64,000 bases of DNA from positions 1,451,001-1,515,000 of the forward strand of contig JAUCEF010000010.1 of NCBI GenBank assembly GCA_033558025.1. Reading direction: 5' to 3'. Under the pieces are notes generated by a model. It saw only the letters and a list, made by a program, of their open reading frames with translations. It ran no database searches and was not told the DNA's origin. A program made the translations under genes and the position numbers. Source of the DNA: Phytophthora sp. 'mugwort' (Eukaryota > Oomycota > Peronosporomycetes > Peronosporales > Peronosporaceae). This document shows, one piece after another, positions 23,256 through 33,004 of the stretch (position 1 is the first letter of the stretch; each line of letters begins with the position of its first letter).

Positions 23256-23383
23256 GTGTTACTTCACGCAAGAGTGTTGGTCTAATAGTTGAAGTTTCGT
23301 ATTACTTCAAGCTAAAGTGTTGGTCTAATAGTTGAAGTTTGGTGTTACTTCACGCAAGAGTGTTGGTCTAGTAGTTGAAGTTT
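23256..23383. repeat. Three 43-bp tandem repeats
   Basis: Units start at 23256, 23299 and 23342, each GT(G/A)TTACTTCA... through GTGTTGGTCTA(A/G)TAGTTGAAGTTT. Units 1 and 3 are nearly identical; unit 2 has a few changes. They fill most of the 253-bp gap between two plus-strand genes, so they lie in the 3' UTR of the first or the promoter of the second. Confidence 0.85.
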
Positions 23384-23454
23384 TTCGGGAATGATGGACA
23401 CTGCAACTATAGCCAAAAATACGACAATGCACTTCCCTGCTCTGCCTGTGCGTT

Positions 23455-26400
23455 ATGGGCAGCCGACGTGTGTTTCCTCTCTCTGTAGATGCTTCGTCAT
23501 CCTCTTCAAGTGTCAATCGATCACAGCCTCCGCCCCCCAAGAGCCCCGTGCATCGTCCTCCGACTGGAAATGGCTCTAGTAACGAGCTCGCTCGTCCTCC
23601 GACAGGAGGTTCTGTGGGCTATGTGGGCTTTGATCGGCTCATGATGATGCGTCAAGTGAACGCTGCGGCAGCTACGTCGACAGCGACGCCAGCTGCAAAC
23701 AGTGCGGACGAGGCATCGGCTGCTGGAAATCATCGTCAGCGCATGGCGGCAGAGCAGCAGCGACGTACAGAGCTGACGTTGATGGGGAAGGAGGACTACA
23801 CGGGGACAGTAGAAGGACAGGAGCGATTGCAACGACAAGAAGAGAGATCTCGCATGCGAGAGGAAGAGCTACTGGAGCTGAGACTTGTTGAGGCGGAGAA
23901 AGAAGCTGCACGGAAGTTGCAGCGCGAGAAGGAGCTCGACGAGGAGAAGAAGGTGAAGGAGCAGTATCTCGCCAAGATCCGAGCTCAGCGCGAACAACAA
24001 GAGAGAGAAGCTAAGGAGAAAGAGATAGCCAGGAAGGTCGAGACGGAGCGCAAGATGAAAGCTCTCAAAGAGGCAGCAGACGCCAAAGCACGGGCAGAGT
24101 TTGCAGCTAAGCAACTCGCGATTGAAGAGGAGGCTCGCATTGTTCGTGAACAACACCAGATTGAGGGAGATACTGTGCAAATGCAAGTAGAAGACGTGCT
24201 GGGGCATGCGATGCAGCAAGGAATGATAGCTGAACGAGAGCGATTGCGACAGATCGCGGCAGAGCAAGAAGAGTGGCGTTTGTTCCAGGAGCGTGAGCAC
24301 GAGAAACAACGAGAGGCTACCCAATTACGTCGCGCTGCCATGGCCCAACAGTATGAGCAGGACAAGCAGCGTCGTATACAGATTCATAAGCTGCAGAAGG
24401 AGCGAGCGGCTCAGCAGCTTGAACGTAGAGAGCTTCGCAATCGACAAGGGCAGGAATGTCAAGGTCAAAAAGACGAGACTAAACTGGAAACAGGAGCTGC
24501 TAGTGTAAGTGAAGACGCAATTAACTCTTCCACGCAGGACAGGGAAGACACGCTACCCATCTCTCCATCTAACAATAATGAGCAGACTCTCGCTCAGAAC
24601 GAGTTCAAGGAAGAGATTTCGCCTCAAAAGGACGAGTCAAGTGAAATTAAAGGAGAAAATAATGGAGACCATAGTGCTGCAGATCAAGCAGCACCGCCAG
24701 GAGAGAGTGCACCTTTAACGCAGTCAGCGCAGGATGAAAAAGAGGATCGATCCTCGCTTGTCGACTCAACTGACTCCGTCGAGAAGAGCGAAGATGAAGA
24801 CCAAGTGGCGACTGAATTCGTATCTGCTGAAATACAGGATAGTACGAATCCGGTCGCTGAAATCACGTTAAAACGCGATCAAGATGAAGCTGAAGACGCC
24901 AACACTGGGACTGTTGCAGAAGAAACGAAGACTACAATCGAAGAGAAAGCGGATCCGGAAGCAAATGTCGCTGATGAGCCTGTGAGTGATATAACGCCCG
25001 AATCGTCAGACGAAGAGAAGACAAATGAAGAGGTTCAACAGATCTGGAGTCTTGTTACAGCTCAAGAGCATGGATTCGTGCCATTTGCTCAGGTTCTAAG
25101 CGTCTCAGAGAACTCTCCGGCAATGCAAGCGACACTGAAGAGTGGCGACCTTCTTGTGAAGTTTGGAGGGATAGTTAGCAGCACCCCAAAATGTCTGGTA
25201 GCAATGGCCGAGTGGGTGCAAAAGAATGTGGACAACTCGATCTCCGTGGTCCTCCTTCGGCCTCTGGAGACTACACAAGACGAACAGTTTCAAGAAATAC
25301 ATGTAGCGTTGTGTCCACGAAAGTGGGAGGGCAAGGGACTACTTGGCTGTCAACTGAGTCCTTTCAAGTGGCCAGAAGATGAATCACAACAGACAATTGA
25401 AGGTGATACACCCGTAATTTCCACGGTAAGTACCGACGAAGATGCAAGTGCGCTCGTCATCTATGACATTGTACCTGCCTCTGCCGCAGAGCAAGCAGGA
25501 CTCTTGAATGGTGACATTTTAGCGGGGTGTGATGGCTTGGAAATCCCCGTAAATGTGGCAAATTTGTCGGATATTGTTGGTTATTTTCAAGTTCAACGAC
25601 CTGTCTACTTTGATATTACTCGATGGAGTGAGGAAGAACAGTGTTATCGATCGCTTCGTCTCGAAATTTCCTCAGCAGAGGGCTCACTTGGCTTCACACT
25701 CACCTCTTTTGTAGAATATTACGACTATTATTCCACCTCGGTCACTACATCCTCAGCCTGCGAACAGTGTTATTACACGACATTGACCACTGCACTGCAC
25801 GCAGCAGCACTCAGTGGCCACGTCAGTTGCTTGGACGCGCTTCTCAGCTCGCTCCAAAACGGAGACGGTGGTGGATATTCAGCCAGTGACTATTTAGATT
25901 GGCGAGATGAAGACGGCCGAACGCCGTTATTTTATGCTTGTTATGCCGGTCAGTTCGAGTGCGTCAAGTATCTGGTACGAACCTTACAGTCGGTATCAGA
26001 GGAAGAGCTTGGGGGCGACTTGTACGGGGACACGGTACTTCACGCAGCCACGACTAGCGGGAACACTTGTCTACTGACATTCTTGCTCCAAAGCGGGTGT
26101 GCCAAGGTAGACGATAGAAACCACATGCGTTTGACGTGCGCCCATGTCGCGCCCAATGTGGCGACTCTGACCTGTCTCGGGGAAGAGTGTGACGCCGATT
26201 TGCTGGCTACTGATGCCCAAGAGCGGATGCCATTGACGTATGCTTGTCTTCGCAACGACGTAGAAAGTATTCGTTATTTATGCACCAAACATCCAGATTT
26301 TGTCGATTATGCGGATATTCGGGGCAATACCCCGCTGCATGTAGCAGCGTGGCTCGGGCTCCAGAGGGCGGCGGAAGTGTTAATCCCCTTTTTACCGTCT

Positions 26401-26526
26401 ATCGCCTTGTACATCACGAATGAAGACGGACTGAATGTTGCCGAGTTGGCTCGCTCGAATGGAATGGAAGACGTGGCAGTATTCTTGGATGAGGTCTTGG
26501 CTGCTGCGGACACGAGCGTGTCGTAA
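23455..26526 (+). CDS. Coiled-coil, PDZ and ankyrin-repeat protein
   Basis: 1023 residues, one exon, start at the ATG of MGSRRVF. Order of regions: a Ser/Pro-rich N-terminus (1-95); a long charged coiled coil rich in Glu, Arg, Lys and Gln (about 97-355); an acidic, low-complexity linker (355-525); a first PDZ-like domain (about 529-603, VPFAQVLSVSENSPA then SGDLLVKFGGI) reminiscent of the PSMD9-type PDZ; a second PDZ-like domain (about 662-725, IVPASAAEQAGLLNGDILAG); and ankyrin repeats (about 778-1015, with TALHAAALSGHVSCLDALL, DGRTPLFYACYAGQFECVKYL and NTPLHVAAWLGLQRAAEVL). All are protein-interaction modules, so a scaffold role is inferred; no catalytic domain is visible. Ankyrin and PDZ calls are from motif reading. 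It lies 253 bp downstream of, and on the same strand as, the acidic membrane protein. Confidence 0.85.
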   Translation: MGSRRVFPLSVDASSSSSSVNRSQPPPPKSPVHRPPTGNGSSNELARPPTGGSVGYVGFDRLMMMRQVNAAAATSTATPAANSADEASAAGNHRQRMAAEQQRRTELTLMGKEDYTGTVEGQERLQRQEERSRMREEELLELRLVEAEKEAARKLQREKELDEEKKVKEQYLAKIRAQREQQEREAKEKEIARKVETERKMKALKEAADAKARAEFAAKQLAIEEEARIVREQHQIEGDTVQMQVEDVLGHAMQQGMIAERERLRQIAAEQEEWRLFQEREHEKQREATQLRRAAMAQQYEQDKQRRIQIHKLQKERAAQQLERRELRNRQGQECQGQKDETKLETGAASVSEDAINSSTQDREDTLPISPSNNNEQTLAQNEFKEEISPQKDESSEIKGENNGDHSAADQAAPPGESAPLTQSAQDEKEDRSSLVDSTDSVEKSEDEDQVATEFVSAEIQDSTNPVAEITLKRDQDEAEDANTGTVAEETKTTIEEKADPEANVADEPVSDITPESSDEEKTNEEVQQIWSLVTAQEHGFVPFAQVLSVSENSPAMQATLKSGDLLVKFGGIVSSTPKCLVAMAEWVQKNVDNSISVVLLRPLETTQDEQFQEIHVALCPRKWEGKGLLGCQLSPFKWPEDESQQTIEGDTPVISTVSTDEDASALVIYDIVPASAAEQAGLLNGDILAGCDGLEIPVNVANLSDIVGYFQVQRPVYFDITRWSEEEQCYRSLRLEISSAEGSLGFTLTSFVEYYDYYSTSVTTSSACEQCYYTTLTTALHAAALSGHVSCLDALLSSLQNGDGGGYSASDYLDWRDEDGRTPLFYACYAGQFECVKYLVRTLQSVSEEELGGDLYGDTVLHAATTSGNTCLLTFLLQSGCAKVDDRNHMRLTCAHVAPNVATLTCLGEECDADLLATDAQERMPLTYACLRNDVESIRYLCTKHPDFVDYADIRGNTPLHVAAWLGLQRAAEVLIPFLPSIALYITNEDGLNVAELARSNGMEDVAVFLDEVLAAADTSVS

Positions 26527-26900
26527 AATTTAGGGAAATTTGGCCACCACGTTAAATATTTTGTTAAGTACTCGGTTTCAAACTGAAACCAGTTTGTTAA
26601 GCTTTTAAGTATATCAAGGAGTAGATCACAACGTTACATGTTGTTTATAAATGTATGGGATAACGGGAAGCGCGCAGCAAAATTTTGTAGTAGAGCCGCC
26701 TCGAAGCAGCTCTGAGACGTGCTCAACGTATGCTGCCAGTTCCAGTGGACAATCTTTTTGGAAATTCCAAGCCGAGCTCCGGACGTTTCTCGATACTTGG
26801 ATTACATACAGAAATTTCCCCCACTTCCGACTTCGGTACCTCTGTTGTTACTTCAGAGGAAATTGATTATTGGAGGTCATATAGTTGTACAAGTGAAGTT
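26527..26900. other. Spacer after the PDZ/ankyrin gene
   Basis: AT-rich 3' sequence followed by short overlapping frames without family resemblance. No gene is supported. Confidence 0.4.
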
Positions 26901-26929
26901 GGGATGCGCGCAGTATGATCTCGTGTCGT

Positions 26930-27790
26930 CGCCGTAGCTGCTGGAACAGTAGACGCAGATGCTATTGAAACCACCGCCGTGTGGCGAAAACAGTTGCGTA
27001 TTGTGTTGGTCGCCTTCATCTCCTGACAGATGCTTCGCTCCGCTCCATACATGTAGCCTGCCGTTGGTCAACTGCATAGGCATTCTTGCCGATCGGTTCG
27101 TGGCGCTTGATTTTGCCAGACACCAACTCAAGCTATCTGCGGCGACAGCGCTGCTTGAAGGCCGCTATTATACCAGCATCCATAAGTTGTAGAAGGCCGT
27201 AGTGTTGGGAGGAAGCTTGCGCACCTGCACGTTGGTGAGCACAAGATCTCCCGGCGAATGGTATGAAGCGTTGTCCAAAAGCAGCAAGATGAGTCAATCT
27301 GCTGCGCGCATGCCTCGGTTAAAGTTGTAGAGCCACCTCTGGAAGATAGCCCCGTCATCCATGCATTTTTGCTCTTCCTGTACTGAAAGCCAAACTCCTC
27401 AGGCTTCTTGTTGCGGAAGCATCGGGGTTCTCCGCTCGACCCAATTACAGCACTGGCAGTGGGTCCGTGCCGTCAGCATTAGCCGTGAGAGCTAGAGTAA
27501 TAATGTTTTGTTTTTCTTAATGTCCTTTATGTTCTTCGAGCACATTGAGCGAATCGGCGCCATAGCGTAGCAAAGTCCTGTCTCATCCATATTATAGATG
27601 TCAGATGAAGAGTATAGGTCCGCTAGTTCTTGTAAGCTGTGAAGCCCTTCTTGAACCACCTGAGGGATGGCGGACGCTGCTTCGCCGTGCAACCGACGAG
27701 ATTTCAGGCCGTGTCGGCGCATGAAGCGCGAGAGCCAGCCGTCCGAGAGACGTAGGTCCCAAACGTCACACAACTGGACTTGGAGATATC
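26930..27790 (-). pseudogene. CENP-B/Tigger-like transposase, central and C-terminal part
   Basis: Reverse strand. 27773-27492 encodes LRLSDGWLSRFMRRHGLKSR (CENP-B-type second DNA-binding helix region) and then DIYNMDETGLCYAM, the first catalytic Asp block of pogo/Tigger DDE_1 transposases. Around 27300-27200 another frame carries LLLLDNASYH (second Asp block) and VQVRKLPPNTTAF. The third block (normally LQPMDAG) is degraded, reading NLWMLV with stops. Frameshifts separate the blocks. Confidence 0.65.
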
Positions 27791-27800
27791 GAGCATTCTC

Positions 27801-28355
27801 TTAATCAGCGTGCGAGACAAATAGAGGTTCTGCTCTTCGTCTGTTGGCTGCATTTGCCGTGAATGGCACGCGGGTGGTCGTTGTCCTTGTCGGAGCTGGT
27901 TCGTGTCTTGCCATTGAAGACCTTTCTGCTGGCGCTCCATCATCTTCGCGCTCAAGTCGTTTTGCGATATACTCGAGCTCCCACCAAACCCGTGCACCGA
28001 GTTTATCTCTAAAGTTTACAGCAGGCTTTAGCTTTTGTACTAGTGGAACATTATCATCCCCAATAGGCGATTCAGCGTGCTCAGGAGAATCGACCACGCA
28101 AGCTGCAGATCTCCCTTCCTTGTCACAGTCCACTATATTGGTTTTCACCGATACGCCCACGCCATCATTGGTATCCGCAGCCGTGGGGCTTTCATTACCA
28201 GAGTCTACAACCTTTCTAGAAGCATCAACTGACGAAGAAACTTGGAAAGCCTTGTCTAAAGATCGCGGATAATCAACGCATGGTTGAATGCCGTCCTCCG
28301 CTTGATTGGAACTAGGTTCATAGAAAACTTGAAAATACGAGGTGACCGACCCCAA
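27801..28355 (-). CDS. Unknown ORF lying inside the Tigger-like relic
   Basis: A 184-residue reverse-strand open frame, acidic and Ser/Asp-rich in the first half and basic in the second (VWWELEYIAKRLERE). It sits between the N-terminal helix-turn-helix fragment (28540-28880) and the central transposase blocks (27490-27790), where a complete transposase would have only a short linker. It may be an insertion, a captured segment or simply an open stretch in decayed sequence. I do not recognise it and no function is implied. Confidence 0.25.
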   Translation of the reverse strand: MGSVTSYFQVFYEPSSNQAEDGIQPCVDYPRSLDKAFQVSSSVDASRKVVDSGNESPTAADTNDGVGVSVKTNIVDCDKEGRSAACVVDSPEHAESPIGDDNVPLVQKLKPAVNFRDKLGARVWWELEYIAKRLEREDDGAPAERSSMARHEPAPTRTTTTRVPFTANAANRRRAEPLFVSHAD

Positions 28356-28539
28356 TTGTTATCTGCGAATTCCACCTTGTCAATTGCCGAAAGGGGTAAA
28401 TGCTCGCGAGTTTCACGCGGTGCTGTGTCAATTTGATCAGATGGGACCACCCCGCTGGCGTCATGTTCTTCTTCTGCATCATCAACAGCACGGCATTTAA
28501 TATATACTCCATCATGCGGGCAAAGAAAACCCAAGAATT

Positions 28540-28885
28540 AAAACAAAACGGGCTGCCGACATTCCCGAATCCACTTGGTCAGCCGATGATTTAACCTCAA
28601 CGAGATAACGTTCAGCGGTTTCCGCCGCGAGCCGTCCCCGTACGTGTCGTTCTTAATGCACATAGAGCTGCGTAGAATGTCACTTATCGTGTTATATGCA
28701 GGCGTGGAAGGCAGCTGGAAGGCAGAGGCTGCCCACGCTGCGAGTTCGGCTTGGGTCATGGAGGGACACTTGGCCGACTTAGCAATAACTTGGCGCTTCT
28801 GTGCAATGGACATCCAGCGTAGCATTTTAGTGTTGAGAGGAGTAGTGAGGTTTGCTTGAGAGTGCAAGGTGCAAAATGAAATAGA
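28540..28885 (-). pseudogene. N-terminal helix-turn-helix of a Tigger-like transposase
   Basis: The reverse strand encodes MSIAQKRQVIAKSAKCPSMT, then LAAWAASAFQLPSTPAYNTI and SDILRSS, followed by NHRLTKWIREC. This matches the psq/CENP-B N-terminal helix-turn-helix layout found in oomycete pogo-like transposases. It is separated by about 750 bp from the rest of the transposase (26930-27790). Confidence 0.5.
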
Positions 28886-28924
28886 TGCATGCAAAACTTC
28901 ACGTGCGCGCAGTATCTGCTCCAT

Positions 28925-29421
28925 TTTCCCGCCCTCGGTCGGATCTCAAATGGGGAGGCGGGCAAGTGACCTCCAGGATATAATATTACAATTGGCACAC
29001 AGGTTATTATTTGACCGCAGTGTCGGACGTGAGGGAAGTATCTGTAGTGAAAGATCAAATTAGGTAACTTTATAGTGGTAAAGCCCTTCCTCGTGAAAAT
29101 ATCCTTTCTTGCCAAAGCAAGTTACCACATTGTTGCAAGGCGCATGTACGTTCTACTGGCTTATGCGTCCGATGGTCCATGCGACTGGAATGAGCCTACA
29201 CAATTGGATTCCAGCAATGTGCCACAACGGAAGCGCTCATGTGTGACTGGTACAACCACAGATACAATGGAAAGCTTTAAGATATGAACGACGTAGAAGA
29301 AAACAACGTCAGATGGCTACATTTCGCCCTAAGGTGTCTCAACAAAATGCTCGCACTTAGTCGGAGAGATGGCCATTAAGTTTGACATTCGCGTCACTCA
29401 TCCAACACGCACCAGCCAGCC
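28925..29421. other. Spacer before the Yae1-like gene
   Basis: No coding signal I would support. The last part serves as the promoter and leader of the gene starting at 29422. Confidence 0.4.
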
Positions 29422-29955
29422 ATGACGTCCAGGGCGCCGCTCGACATGAGCAGCGACTCGGACGACGGCTTCCAAGATTTCTTGAGCGAGGACGAGGAGC
29501 AGGAGACGATGCTGAACCAGGAGAGCGTAGCACTTGAACGTCGCATGAAGACCGTAAGGCGGGTTGATGCCCAGCGAAAGCCATATCATTAGGGTCTCTC
29601 ATATTTTATATTCAACCGTCAGGTGGGCATCCGCGACGGCCTGGAGCTCGGCAAGGAGGACACACTACAGGAAGGGTTCGACCAAGGCTTTGTACAAGGT
29701 GCGACACGCAGTTTCCGCTTCGCGCGGCTGCGCGGAGCGCTGGGGGCAGCAGCAGCCTGTGGACTCTTGGACACGGACGCGATGACACACGCCAAGACGT
29801 GTATGTCGCAGCTGAGGACGCTGGAGACGGACACTCATGTCCACGAAGACAGAGAGGAAGACACGTGCTTTTTTTCATTACATGCAGCAGTGCAGCAGGC
29901 CGAGGACATATTGAAGAGCGTCGGTATAAACCTCTCGACGTCCTCCACGCAGTAA
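29422..29955 (+). CDS. Yae1-like protein (two exons)
   Basis: Exon 1 is 29422-29553 (44 codons, acidic start MTSRAPLDMSSDSDDGFQDF). A 69-nt GT-AG intron (29554-29622, GTAAGG...CAG) follows, then exon 2 is 29623-29955; the product has 154 residues. Directly across the junction is the deca-GX3 pattern of Yae1/Lto1 proteins: VGIRDGLELGKEDTLQEGFD then QGFVQG. In yeast, Yae1 with Lto1 recruits the ABC protein Rli1/ABCE1 to the cytosolic iron-sulfur targeting complex; by family this is the likely role. The rest is helical with no membrane segment. It is convergent with the next gene, with 51 bp between stop codons. The spliced frame and the exact fit of the motif across the intron support the model. 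Confidence 0.8.
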
Positions 29956-30006
29956 CTTAGCGCGGCTCCCCAAGGACCAATAAATAGTCTAATATTGCCA
30001 CTCTCT

Positions 30007-32904
30007 CTAACTGCTCAGCTGCTGTACTTGCTGCTCTGCTGTGTCCAGGACCAACTGCCCTGGTCGAGACGTCGTGTCCAGCCGAGGCAGTGATTTCATT
30101 CGCAGTGGAGCAGTATGAGGACGAGCAGCTCGGACAGCAGCAGCGCCACCACCTACACTGATGCTGGACGAACTCTCCACGTCTTGATGTCTGCCTACCA
30201 GCGCCACCTTCTCTAAGCACGAGTTATCAACATCAACCGGGCCATTCGACTCGATTTTATCCGAAGAAATGCTTGATGAGGAGCGCCCGGCGCCGTTCTT
30301 GGGGATGCGGAACCCGCCACGGTACACAAACTCGCCTGATCCTGGCGTGTAGTGCACCACGTCGCTGCCGCTTTTCGGACGGATCGTGGACGCGCCGGAA
30401 CGGCCACGGACCGCCGTTTTCGTGTCGATGCGATTCCGTACAGCTGCAGAGCTTGGGCGAGACGTTGGCGACGTGCTGCGCTGCTGTTCAGGCGCAGTTT
30501 CCTCCGCTTGAGCTGCTATCGACATCTGTGCGCGATGCCGTATCGGGCCGTCCGACTCTCCTTCGTCATGCTGCGGGTCGTCGCTATCAATGGGACGGTC
30601 ACACGCGATGCACGTGCCAAATTCCCCGCCTCGCCTGTTAGACGGATTCTTAGGCTTCCCTAGATTAGGAAAGAGATTGGCGAGGCCAAACTCGAGCACG
30701 AAGCGTAGTTTGCGCTCAAAAGCGTCACGAAAGTCCATCGAGCTTCGATTCGTCTCCAGAACCGGCGCCAGCTGGTCCATAGCAGTGCGCGTCTTGACCG
30801 TGAACGCTGCCGCTTTAGCGAGACGGAAGCTCTCGAGGACATGTTGTGATGGGCTTTCCATCGTTCTCTGACCTGTCATAGGATCAACAGCTTGCGTTCG
30901 TTTAGCTGTGAGTAAATATTTGTTCTGGTCGATAGCGACGCCCGAACCCAAGAAGCGGATGACCTTTGTGAGCAAAATGGCTAAACTCGCCTTGACGTCG
31001 TCCTTCATGACGCACGCGCCGGCTACTGAACTCGCTGTTCGGCCGAAGAATTCGAGTTTGAGTCCCAATTGAGCGCACGCAAGCGCGAACGAGCTCATCT
31101 TGTCCTCCATGTCTTCTGTCGTCTCTGTGACGGCCAAACTGTCGACCATCGTGTTGAGCTGATGAAGCAGGTTGCCGTTCTGGACGAGACGCGCTTCCAG
31201 TTCCGCCGTGACGTGTCCCACCGCGACGGCAGCGTGTGTGATCCGATCTTGTGTCTGTGCGTCGCGGTCTGTCGCGGCTGTGGCACGCGCCAGGCTGTCG
31301 ACGACTTCCTGGTCGAACTGGCTGCGCAGCGTCTTCACTGTCTTTCTATCGTCTTCAATCATAAGTGTGACGTCTCGAAGACGCTGACGGTTCTTGGCAA
31401 TATTCGATGCGTTGGTCGTCACCAGCGCGTGCATCTTGGGCAGTTCGGCAGCTGTACGACTCAGTGCCAACTCGGTCGTGTCAACACTCTTGCTCACCTC
31501 GTGCAGCTTGTGTTGCACTTCTTGGACGACAAAGCCCAAGTCCGACACGTGCTGCTTCATGGCTGTACGTTCCAATGACGCTTGGTTGAGACTCCTCTGA
31601 ATACCTGCTACACTCTGTTGCTGCTCGTGGTAATGCTCCTCGAGTCTACCTGTTAAGTTAGTGAGTTTCTTCTCTGTAAGAGCTACACGGCCCGTCACGC
31701 TGTTGATTATCGCGTCTGTGGTTCCCATCCGCTCATTGATCTGAATAAGCTGTTCATTCTGCCGTTTTCCGACAATATCTAGAGTATTCAGACTGGTTTC
31801 ATGAGCTGTGAGTGTGGAGCTGCACGCTGCGAGATCTGACGCTATAGCAGTCAACGTCTGGTCCGTCCTGGTCACGAACGTGTCGTACGCCTGGATATGC
31901 TGCTGAACGCTCGCTCCAGCGCTCTCTATCTGCTGGTAGATCAGTCCAACGTGGCTCATGAGCTTGCCATCCTGTTCGTCGAGACGCATTGAAGCCTGCA
32001 CGCACATACTGTGGACATGTTCCATCTCCTTCTCCTGCTCTGCCAGTCTTTTCCCGTGTTTATTGCTGTCTCGATCCAGTCGCGTGTTCCAAGTCTTGAT
32101 CGACTCGACAAACGACGTCATTTCCCGCGCGTTTTCCTCCTGTGTGACCAGTTCTGTCTGCAAATATTGCATGTTTTCCTGTAGTTTTCGGGATGTTGAG
32201 TGCAATCCGGACCAAACATCTTGGATCCGCGCAGCGATCGTGCTCTCGAACGTCGCTTTCCACCGGTTTTCAGCCACTTGTCGTTCTGCGAGGGTCCCGT
32301 TCATACTCTGTGCCAGTTTCTGGTACGTATTTTCAAGAGATTTACTTGATACGTTGGAAGCTGCAGTCATTTGGTCCTGAAATTCCTGCAACTCAGTGGT
32401 CAATTTCTGCTCCAAGTTGGTTCTTAACTGTGTCAACTGAAGTTGCAGCATCGAGTGTGCCACTTCCTGCTCAATCTGAAGACGAAGCTGAGCAGCACGT
32501 AGCGACTCCATCTCCTGAGCAAGTATCGCCCCGTCCATGTAGATTTTCGGTCTAGATACAGCAGTCTCAGCTGATATATCTTCGGTTTTTGGTTCTACCT
32601 TTACATCATCTAGGGGAACGTCGTCTTTATCAACCTCTTCTACGAAAATCTCACCGTCACCAGCTTCGTCTTCATCTGCTATTGGATGTTGGCTATTCTC
32701 CTCTTCGTGATCAGCTTGTTGTTGCTGTTTCAGCTTTAAGTGCGTCTCGATGGCTGCTAAACGTGAAAAAACATTGGCGAAGCGCAGCTCTAACGGTGAC
32801 AAGTCGACGGCAATGAGTTTAACGAAGTCGTTGTCGCTATTTTGCGTCCTGACGTTTGGTATAGCAGTAGCGCGTCTCTCATGTCGAATCTCGGCTGGAA
32901 ACAT
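30007..32904 (-). CDS. Long coiled-coil protein of unknown function
   Basis: 965 residues in one exon from the ATG at 32904 (MFPAEIRHERR); an in-frame TTG slightly upstream is not a start. Residues about 50-650 are almost entirely heptad-like and rich in Gln, Glu, Leu and Thr, with acidic patches near 70-110. The C-terminal third is less ordered, containing CIACDRPIDSDDP (a lone CxxC), a Ser/Arg-rich stretch and a block with PGSGEFVYRGGFRIPKN. No signal peptide, membrane segment or catalytic motif is seen. It is divergent from the TMEM144-like gene (886 bp apart). It may be a cytoskeletal or flagellar structural protein, since oomycetes have flagellate zoospores, but this is only a guess. Confidence 0.75.
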   Translation of the reverse strand: MFPAEIRHERRATAIPNVRTQNSDNDFVKLIAVDLSPLELRFANVFSRLAAIETHLKLKQQQQADHEEENSQHPIADEDEAGDGEIFVEEVDKDDVPLDDVKVEPKTEDISAETAVSRPKIYMDGAILAQEMESLRAAQLRLQIEQEVAHSMLQLQLTQLRTNLEQKLTTELQEFQDQMTAASNVSSKSLENTYQKLAQSMNGTLAERQVAENRWKATFESTIAARIQDVWSGLHSTSRKLQENMQYLQTELVTQEENAREMTSFVESIKTWNTRLDRDSNKHGKRLAEQEKEMEHVHSMCVQASMRLDEQDGKLMSHVGLIYQQIESAGASVQQHIQAYDTFVTRTDQTLTAIASDLAACSSTLTAHETSLNTLDIVGKRQNEQLIQINERMGTTDAIINSVTGRVALTEKKLTNLTGRLEEHYHEQQQSVAGIQRSLNQASLERTAMKQHVSDLGFVVQEVQHKLHEVSKSVDTTELALSRTAAELPKMHALVTTNASNIAKNRQRLRDVTLMIEDDRKTVKTLRSQFDQEVVDSLARATAATDRDAQTQDRITHAAVAVGHVTAELEARLVQNGNLLHQLNTMVDSLAVTETTEDMEDKMSSFALACAQLGLKLEFFGRTASSVAGACVMKDDVKASLAILLTKVIRFLGSGVAIDQNKYLLTAKRTQAVDPMTGQRTMESPSQHVLESFRLAKAAAFTVKTRTAMDQLAPVLETNRSSMDFRDAFERKLRFVLEFGLANLFPNLGKPKNPSNRRGGEFGTCIACDRPIDSDDPQHDEGESDGPIRHRAQMSIAAQAEETAPEQQRSTSPTSRPSSAAVRNRIDTKTAVRGRSGASTIRPKSGSDVVHYTPGSGEFVYRGGFRIPKNGAGRSSSSISSDKIESNGPVDVDNSCLEKVALVGRHQDVESSSSISVGGGAAAVRAARPHTAPLRMKSLPRLDTTSRPGQLVLDTAEQQVQQLSS

Positions 32905-33004
32905 GGTAAAGACCAATGTGCAGGGTTCGGATTGCTGTGTTGTGGGCTGGAGAAAGGTCTACCAGGCCCGGAATAGCAGGACTTAATCGGGCTTTTGGTA
33001 TGGG

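Noticed and set aside
23455..23475. N-myristoylation of the PDZ/ankyrin protein from its MGS start
   Set aside because: Residue 6 is Val, not the Ser or Thr usually required, so the signal is weak.
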